Shown here: one piece after another, positions 63,344 through 64,000 of the stretch | Layout: every line of letters begins with the position of its first letter | Numbering within the stretch: position 1 is the stretch's first letter | NCBI RefSeq assembly: GCF_954871325.1 | Contig: NC_088776.1 | Location: 55,570,569-55,634,568 of the forward strand | Length of the DNA: 64,000 nt | Source: Gordionus sp. m RMFG-2023 | Taxonomy: Eukaryota > Nematomorpha > Gordioida > Chordodea > Parachordodidae | Direction of reading: 5' to 3' | Position numbers and translations under genes: made by a program | Notes under the pieces: model-generated | Seen by the model: the letters and a program-made list of their open reading frames with translations, nothing else | The model's database searches: none | Told to the model about the DNA's origin: nothing

Positions 63344-64000
63344 TTTTATAATGAGATAAAAAATAAACCATATAATATAAAAATGAATGTAAAAGGTATT
63401 TAATTTCGTTATTTATTAATAATAGAATTATATAATTTTTTCCTAATTATTAGCAGGTATTATTCTAAAAGCTTATTAATATCTTATATATAAATTTGTT
63501 AATTTAGCCAAGAATAATTGTCTGATTTTAAGATATCTTATCTAATTAACAGATAAATTGTCTAATCTCTTATAAATTAAGTATTTAAAGAAAAAACAAC
63601 AAACCTGGTATTATTTGATATATAATGTTGATAATATAAAAATATTTAATTTGATATAAAATGTTGATAATATAGAAATATTTAATTTGAAAAGAAATCA
63701 CCAATTTAAAAAATGCCCCCAAGGAAAATTAAAATTTTAAATTTAGGTTAATAATTTAAAATTAATTATTTTTAAAACCGTTTTGAACCGGTTTAAACCG
63801 GTTCAAAATATTTATAACGGTTTGGTTCTGCTCTTTTAATATTTTCTTTATAACGGTTCGGTTAAGGTTACGGTTCAGAAAATCATAACGGTTCATTCCG
63901 GTTTTGCGGTTCGGTTCGAACCCCTGCTTTTTATTAGTATAACAACTATAATCTAACTTTACCATAACTTATGTCATTTAAATATATTATAATCATCAGT

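Larger units (their letters stand above)
60008..63926 (-). mobile_element. Full-length BED-type hAT transposon with perfect 8-bp target duplication
   Basis: The left end reads CAGGGTTTCGAACCA from 60008, and the reverse complement of the right end reads CAGGGGTTCGAACCG to 63926. CTTTTTAT flanks both ends (60000-60007 and 63927-63934). Clusters of AACGGTTCGGTTC words fill about 130 bases inside each end. The element is about 3.9 kb, with a decayed transposase at its left half (minus strand) and a long inverted repeat (62393-63343) at its right half. Confidence 0.94.

Overview
This is a strongly A+T-rich, intron-bearing nuclear DNA window, most probably from an animal. Evidence for an animal: GT-AG spliced genes for a type II transmembrane trypsin-like protease, secreted SOUL-family haem-binding proteins, the branched-chain E2 subunit (DBT), the mitochondrial Rieske protein and the RNA polymerase III subunit C11, together with hAT, piggyBac, Tigger/pogo, Gypsy and non-LTR elements. 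I cannot name the species. Candidates are AT-rich invertebrates such as cnidarians, myxozoans, flatworms or small parasitic lineages.

Layout. 0.6-19.3 kb (minus strand): two tandem SOUL genes. Each has seven exons with matching intron phases, and four of the exons are identical in length between the copies. The last intron of the first copy holds a non-LTR retrotransposon fragment and a complete but dead hAT element with terminal repeats and an 8-bp target duplication. 19-25 kb: sparse, with one plausible small membrane-protein ORF, a minisatellite, a doubtful proline-rich ORF and an intact single-exon POLR3K homologue (minus). 26 kb: a hAT MITE with a GC-rich hairpin. 29-34 kb (minus): a complete five-exon Rieske iron-sulfur protein gene. 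34.9-39.3 kb: a decayed Gypsy gag-protease piece followed by a full-length, inactivated Tigger element. 39.5-40.4 kb: a decayed, permuted rDNA fragment (28S - 5.8S - ITS2 - 28S start). 41.5-48.2 kb (plus): a four-exon membrane serine protease with very large insertions in the catalytic domain. 48.6-52.2 kb: a hAT-like element with a perfect 8-bp target duplication, interrupted by a piggyBac element. 53.0-59.1 kb (minus): nine DBT exons that lack only the 5' end. 60.0-63.9 kb: a full-length BED-finger hAT, inactivated, which contains a 0.4-kb-arm inverted repeat.

The cellular genes are unrelated housekeeping genes (respiratory complex III, branched-chain amino-acid catabolism, Pol III transcription) plus surface or secreted functions; nothing suggests an operon. 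DNA transposons dominate the space between and inside them, and hAT-type ends recur throughout. All exon joins below were deduced by reading splice signals and frame continuity, not from transcripts.
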